Assembly (NCBI GenBank): GCA_947581855.1
Contig: CANPVZ010000007.1
Location: 1-64,000 of the forward strand
Source: an uncultured Phocaeicola sp.
GTDB lineage: Bacteria; Bacteroidota; Bacteroidia; Bacteroidales; Bacteroidaceae
Reading direction: 5' to 3'
Length of the DNA stretch: 64,000 nt
This document shows, piece after piece, positions 59,010-64,000 of this stretch. Each line of letters starts with the position of its first letter. Position 1 is the first letter of the stretch. The position numbers were made by a program, and so were the translations under genes. The notes under the pieces were generated by a model, which was not told where the DNA came from, did not search any database, and saw nothing but the letters and a program-made list of their open reading frames with translations.

Positions 59010-60208
59010 GGTTAGTTTGGAAACTTTTACGTCAGCATATAAGCTTGCCACAGTTGGGAGGCTTTTTTCTTGCCAATTTGTTTGGTATGGTCATTATTTT
59101 ATTAAGCATCCAATTTTACAATGATATATTACCGGTGTTTACCAGTCGGGACAGCTTTATAAAGAAGGACTTTTTGATTCTGACTAAACAGGTTAGTACG
59201 GTAGGTTCTTTGTTAGGGTCGAGTACAACGTTCTCTGCTTCCGAAATAGAGGAATTGAAAGAACAACCTTTTATTAAGAATATAGGTGCCTTCCGTCCTT
59301 CGGATTATAGTGTGGCAGCCTCTATGGGAATGCAGGGAACAGGTATTCACGTATCCACTGAAATGTTTTTCGAGTCAGTACCCGATGAGTATGTCGACGT
59401 GGATTCCAAGCAGTGGAATTATACACCGGGAGACCGGACTATACCTATTATATTACCTCGTAACTATTTGAATCTTTACAATTTCGGATTTGCCCAAAGC
59501 CGAAGCCTTCCGAAAATATCCGAGGGGTTACTTTCCATGATCCGTTTGAATATCCGATTAAGAGGCAATGGATTGAGTGAGGCTTTTGAAGGAAGCATTG
59601 TCGGTTTCTCAAATCGTTTGAATACTATTTTAGTGCCGGAAACATTTATGAACTGGGCAAATGCCCGTTTTGCTTCCCAAAAAGAAAATTCTCCATCAAG
59701 ACTGATAGTGGAAGTGCATAATCCTACGGATGATCGGATTGTAAAGTTTCTGAAAGAGAAAGGATATGAAACAGAGGGCGATCAGTTAGATGCCGGAAAG
59801 ATGACATGGTTTCTAAAAATGATTGTAGGTATTGTCATGGCTGTCGGACTCATTATCTGTATTCTTTCGTTTTATATCCTGATGTTAAGTATCTATCTGA
59901 TTTTGCAGAAAAATACAATGAAGCTTGAAAACTTATTGTTAATAGGTTATTCTCCTTTTCAGACTGCATGGCCATATCAAATGCTCACTTTATTGTTGAA
60001 CGGACTGGTTTTATTATTGGCTGTCGGATGTGTTGTTTGGATACGTAATTTATATATAGATATGTTCGCACCTTTGTTTCCAATGTTAGACGACACAAAT
60101 CTGTTTCCGGTAATTAGTATAGGCGTTCTGATTTATCTAGGAGTATCATTGTTAAATGCGATAGCTATCCGACGTAAAATAAACTCTATTTGGATGCACC
60201 GTAGTTAA
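59006..60208 (+). CDS. ABC transporter permease (FtsX/MacB-like)
   Basis: 400 aa; overlaps the ATPase gene by 4 nt; one N-terminal TM plus C-terminal TM cluster. Confidence 0.8.
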   Translation: MRLVWKLLRQHISLPQLGGFFLANLFGMVIILLSIQFYNDILPVFTSRDSFIKKDFLILTKQVSTVGSLLGSSTTFSASEIEELKEQPFIKNIGAFRPSDYSVAASMGMQGTGIHVSTEMFFESVPDEYVDVDSKQWNYTPGDRTIPIILPRNYLNLYNFGFAQSRSLPKISEGLLSMIRLNIRLRGNGLSEAFEGSIVGFSNRLNTILVPETFMNWANARFASQKENSPSRLIVEVHNPTDDRIVKFLKEKGYETEGDQLDAGKMTWFLKMIVGIVMAVGLIICILSFYILMLSIYLILQKNTMKLENLLLIGYSPFQTAWPYQMLTLLLNGLVLLLAVGCVVWIRNLYIDMFAPLFPMLDDTNLFPVISIGVLIYLGVSLLNAIAIRRKINSIWMHRS

Positions 60209-60239
60209 GTTGAAATATTATATTGAAAAACAAAAAAAG

Positions 60240-61133
60240 ATGGTAAAACACTCATTGAAAGATTGGTTTATAGCTACTCGCCCTTGGTCCTTTCCGGCAT
60301 CACTTATGCCCGTATTAGTGACGATCGCTTATCTTTATTGGATGGGAGTAGAAATAAATATTATGTATGGAGTCTGTGCATTAGTAGGAATGCTGTTATT
60401 TCAAGCCGGAGGCAATACATGGAGTGATTATTATGATTATAAAAAGGGAGTGGATGCTGCTGATACTTTCGGCGCCAAAATTCTTACCGATGGACTGTTT
60501 GCTCCCAAAGAAATACGTAGCTTAGGATTTATCCTGCTTTCGGTAGCTGTTGTTTTAGGGTTATGGTTAGTCATTCGCACAGGTCTTCCTTTGTTATGGA
60601 TTGGTCTGGCCGGAGTGGTTTGCGCCTTATTTTATCCTTTCTTTAAGTATCATGCATGGGGCGATTTGCTGATTTTTATAGCTTATGCCGTGTTACCTGC
60701 TATAGGTACTTCGTATGTGACGACAGGAATGATGCGATGGGATACAATATGGGTTGTTGTCCCGGTTGGTCTGATAACAGTTGCTATTTTGCATGTGAAT
60801 AATATGCGGGATATAAAGACAGATACTCGGGCGCGGATATCAACGCTAGCAATGAAGATAGGTCAAAAGCTATCAGTTGCTTTATATACAGCAGAATTAC
60901 TGGTACCTTTCTTATGGGTTCTGGTATGTATTGTTATGGAATATTATCCGCTTTGGACTTTGATCTGTTATTTGGTATTGCCTGTATCCTTGAAAAATGT
61001 GCGTACGGCATGGAGTTTCCCGAAGAAAGGGTATAAAGTTATACTTAATTTAGATGAACGTACGGCTCAGTTGCAGTTGTTATTCAGCATGATTTTCTCG
61101 CTCTCGTTTTTTATTGGTAAATTAGTTGGATGA
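60240..61133 (+). CDS. menA: UbiA-family prenyltransferase (MenA-like)
   Basis: ORF 60210-61133, start probably 60240; 'ATRPWSFPASLMPVLV', 'GNTWSDYYDYKKGVD', 'VNNMRDIKTDTRARISTLAMKIG'. Confidence 0.9.
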   Translation: MVKHSLKDWFIATRPWSFPASLMPVLVTIAYLYWMGVEINIMYGVCALVGMLLFQAGGNTWSDYYDYKKGVDAADTFGAKILTDGLFAPKEIRSLGFILLSVAVVLGLWLVIRTGLPLLWIGLAGVVCALFYPFFKYHAWGDLLIFIAYAVLPAIGTSYVTTGMMRWDTIWVVVPVGLITVAILHVNNMRDIKTDTRARISTLAMKIGQKLSVALYTAELLVPFLWVLVCIVMEYYPLWTLICYLVLPVSLKNVRTAWSFPKKGYKVILNLDERTAQLQLLFSMIFSLSFFIGKLVG

Positions 61134-61747
61134 TGAAACAAGTTTTGTTCTCAATTTGTATAGCGGCGTTATTGTGGTTTCTTATGTTTTCCCCTTATAC
61201 TCGTGATTGGGTAAATTTTTGGGCAAGTATGAGTTTCTCGGCTATCATATTGTCAATTCTGGCCGGTAAATTTCATCCTCAATGGACTTTGGATATCTCT
61301 ATCGGTTGGAAAACTGTATGCTTGGGTATTCTGATAGCGGTAGCATTATGGTGCGTTTTTTGGTTAGGCGATAAGGTCACATCTTTTCTGTTTGCGTTTG
61401 CTCGTCCGCAAGTTGATTTGATTTATAGTTTAAAAGACGGCGAAAATAAATGGTTGCTTGCAGCTTTATTATTTATAATAATCGGTCCGGCAGAGGAGGT
61501 TTTTTGGCGTGGTTATATACAGCGGGTTTTATCCGACCGTTGGAGTCCGAATATAGGTTTTGTCTTCACCACCTTGTTTTATGCTTTGGTACATATCTGG
61601 TCATTTAATTTTATGTTGATTATGGCTGCCTTAGTAGTAGGCATAGCATGGGGATTATTGTATCGTTTTTATCCTAAACAACTTTCGGCTATTATGTTAT
61701 CTCATGCTCTGTGGGATGTAGCCGTGTTTGTCTTATTTCCTATATAA
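61130..61747 (+). CDS. CPBP family intramembrane glutamic endopeptidase
   Basis: 205 aa; 'GPAEEVFWRGYIQRVL', 'TTLFYALVHIWSFN', 'IMLSHALWDVAVF'. Confidence 0.92.
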   Translation: MMKQVLFSICIAALLWFLMFSPYTRDWVNFWASMSFSAIILSILAGKFHPQWTLDISIGWKTVCLGILIAVALWCVFWLGDKVTSFLFAFARPQVDLIYSLKDGENKWLLAALLFIIIGPAEEVFWRGYIQRVLSDRWSPNIGFVFTTLFYALVHIWSFNFMLIMAALVVGIAWGLLYRFYPKQLSAIMLSHALWDVAVFVLFPI

Positions 61748-61806
61748 ACTTAGCGGTGGATCTTTTGAATACTTTAATATACGGTAAAATGAAAATTCAA
61801 TAAAGA

Positions 61807-61840
61807 TTTGCTTGCCTCTTTTTTATATTTCCTATATTTG
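61807..61840 (+). promoter_or_regulatory. Bacteroides-type promoter for the histidine kinase
   Basis: TTTG/TTG at 61807-61814 and TATATTTG at 61833-61840. Confidence 0.5.
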
Positions 61841-61947
61841 CGCCCATTTTATAGAAACTCTTTTTAGTATGTTTACAGTGGAGATTGGGATAGTTATTGT
61901 TTTTTATAAAATAGGGATGGCTAGTGGGGATACATAACATTTTTTGT

Positions 61948-63846
61948 ATGGAAGAAGATATTCAAAATAGTTTCTTATCGGAATTGATGACGAAAGCTCA
62001 TATGGGTTGGTGGGAGGCTGATAGTAGGAGCGAAAGTTATATGTGTTCTGAATATATTTCTAATTTGTTAGGTCTGGGTGAAGACAGAACTATCAGTTTT
62101 AGTGATTTTAACAGTCGTATATTGCAAGAGGGACAGCGCTATGCCACAATTCATTCTTTTGACAACACGCAACCGAAACCGGAAGTTATTTATCTGCTCG
62201 ATACGGTGAAAGGAGCGGTGTGGATACGCAGTAAAATTTGTTTTCGTAAAGAATATGAGAACGGTAACATCAAAGTTTATGGCATTGCGGAAGAATTGGA
62301 TGGACCGAATATGACTTCTGCTTATCAAGCTCTTCAACGTAGCGAACGCTTATTGCATAATATTTATAAGAACCTTCCCGTAGGTATTGAGTTATATGAT
62401 TTGAAAGGTATATTAATTGATTTGAACGACAAGGAATTGGAGTTATTTCATTTGGAACGGAAAGAAGATCTTTTGGGTATCAATATTTTCGATAATCCGA
62501 ATTTTCCTGAGGAGATGAAAAAGAAAATGAGAAGAAATGAGGATGCCGATTTTACTTTCCGTTATGACTTTTCTAAAATCGGTAGTTACTATCACAATAA
62601 AAAGAAAGAGGGAACGATTGATTTGGTAACCAAAGTGACCACTCTTTATGATGATAATCATAATCCGACCAATTATCTGGTGATAAATGCCGATAAAACC
62701 GAAATGACGGTAGCTTATAATAAGATTCAGGAATTTGAAGGTTTTTTCGAACTTATCGGTAACTATGCTAAGGTTGGGTATGCTCATTATAATATGTTGA
62801 CCAAAAAAGGATATGCCCAGAAAAGCTGGTATCAGAACGTTGGTGAAGCGGAGGACACCCCGTTGGTTGATGTAGTAGGCGTTTATAGTCATTTTCATCC
62901 GGATGACCGTGCTCCGGTGATCGCGTTTTTAAAGGACGCAGAGAATGGAATGGGGATAAAGTTTAGTAAAGAAGTGCGTGTTATCAGAAACGATGGTAGC
63001 TATACATGGACTCGCATTAATTTGTTGGTGAAAAAATATGATCCGAAGAATGATATCATAGAGTTGATTAGTATTAATTATGATATCACGGAATTGAAAC
63101 AAACAGAGATGATGCTTATTAAGGCGCGTGATAAGGCTGAAGAATCCGATCGTTTGAAATCTGCTTTTCTTGCTAATATGAGGCATGAGATACGTACGCC
63201 TTTAAATGCTATTGTGGGCTTTTCCAATTTATTGATTTCTGCAGAGGATTTTTCAGAGAAAGAGCAATACCATTTGCTTATCCGGCATAATAACGAGCTT
63301 TTGCTCAATATAATCAATGATGTGTTTGATATTTCCAAAATAGAGTCGGGAGATATCGAATTACATTTAGTGTGGTTCAATTTGTCGGATATTGTAAAAG
63401 AAACAGTTGCGGGATATGTTTCTCATGTTCCGGCGGAGGTGGAGCTTTTGGCTACTTATCCGGAACAGGATTATTTTGTCGAATTGGACAGCACGCGTGT
63501 GAAACAAGTGCTGAATTATATCCTTTCGAATGCGCTGAAGTATACCTCAAAGGGAACTGTTACGGTATCTTATAAAGTCTGTGAGGGAAGTGTAGAAATA
63601 AGTGTCGTTGATACCGGATGTGGAATACCCGAAAATAAAACAGATAAAATTTTTGAAAGATTTGAAAAGTTGGATCCGTATGTACAAGGAGCGGGGTTAG
63701 GTTTATCCATTTCCAGATTACTTGTGGATAAGATGGGTGGAAGAATTGAAGTAGATTCTACTGTAGGAGTAGGCAGTACGTTTCGTGTGATATTGCCTTG
63801 CCGGATGATGTTGATAGAGGAACTGATAAGCAAAGGAATAGAATAA
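61948..63846 (+). CDS. PAS-domain sensor histidine kinase
   Basis: ORF 61924-63846, ATG probably 61948; PAS-like regions, HisKA 'AFLANMRHEIRTPLNAIVGFSNLL', HATPase 'VVDTGCGIPENKTDKIFERFEKLDPYVQGAGLGLSI'. Confidence 0.95.
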   Translation: MEEDIQNSFLSELMTKAHMGWWEADSRSESYMCSEYISNLLGLGEDRTISFSDFNSRILQEGQRYATIHSFDNTQPKPEVIYLLDTVKGAVWIRSKICFRKEYENGNIKVYGIAEELDGPNMTSAYQALQRSERLLHNIYKNLPVGIELYDLKGILIDLNDKELELFHLERKEDLLGINIFDNPNFPEEMKKKMRRNEDADFTFRYDFSKIGSYYHNKKKEGTIDLVTKVTTLYDDNHNPTNYLVINADKTEMTVAYNKIQEFEGFFELIGNYAKVGYAHYNMLTKKGYAQKSWYQNVGEAEDTPLVDVVGVYSHFHPDDRAPVIAFLKDAENGMGIKFSKEVRVIRNDGSYTWTRINLLVKKYDPKNDIIELISINYDITELKQTEMMLIKARDKAEESDRLKSAFLANMRHEIRTPLNAIVGFSNLLISAEDFSEKEQYHLLIRHNNELLLNIINDVFDISKIESGDIELHLVWFNLSDIVKETVAGYVSHVPAEVELLATYPEQDYFVELDSTRVKQVLNYILSNALKYTSKGTVTVSYKVCEGSVEISVVDTGCGIPENKTDKIFERFEKLDPYVQGAGLGLSISRLLVDKMGGRIEVDSTVGVGSTFRVILPCRMMLIEELISKGIE

Positions 63847-64000
63847 AAAGACGGCTTTTAGTCCGGATGAATGAAAAATAATCAAACCTTTCATTTTTAA
63901 TAATATAAAGAGCATGTAAATATATCAAAACCACTGTTACATCTATCTACAGTATCTATTACCGACAGAAAAAGTAGCGATCAGAGAGTGTGTCCGATTA

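Noticed and set aside
1-64000. tRNA or rRNA genes
   Set aside because: No cloverleaf with GGTTCRANTCC-type T-loop or rRNA-like sequence recognised by eye; not exhaustively excluded.

Overview
This 64 kb window reads as a Bacteroidales chromosome, probably Parabacteroides-like. The clues are SusC/SusD, TAnnTTTG-type -7 boxes, DUF4836 and DUF5606 family proteins, and a recA-bcp-saccharopine dehydrogenase-like block. The taxon is inferred from gene content only.

Layout:
(1) 0-4.4 kb: the decaying end of a surface-polysaccharide locus (three glycosyltransferases, an acyltransferase split at a poly-G tract, sugar-transferase debris).
(2) 4.4-9.0 kb: a small accessory/defence-like island (SF2 helicase with a WG-repeat-like C-terminal region, excisionase-like HTH, AbiEi/AbiEii, truncated integrase).
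(3) 9-19.4 kb: envelope genes (S41 protease, AsmA-like/GT51 protein, FluC) and a SusC/SusD pair.
(4) 19.7-31.2 kb: metabolism, including a putative acid-sugar catabolic cluster (DHDPS-family lyase, Na+ symporter, Fe-ADH, PdxA family, DUF1537 kinase).
(5) 31.7-63.8 kb: mostly housekeeping genes (S9 peptidase, YeiH/LysR, ClpB, CoaE-YbbR-YajC-NusB, L25-Pth-HslR, RecA, RsmE, ABC transporter, prenyltransferase, histidine kinase).

Main finding: three long poly-G tracts (G10, G9, G9) in the first 14 kb, each inside the motif TG(9-10)TAA. In both coding cases G9 reads as -GGGK- (ON) and G10 makes an immediate TAA stop (OFF). The acyltransferase here is G10/OFF and SusC is G9/ON. The third tract sits at the expected -33 region of a promoter. 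This looks like a coordinated set of slipped-strand phase-variation loci, an unusual mechanism for Bacteroidales. Other notable items are a 30 bp zero-loop perfect palindrome inside pth, several 22-24 bp intergenic tandem repeats, a PurF-like protein with no N-terminal Cys, and dispersed inverted-repeat elements.
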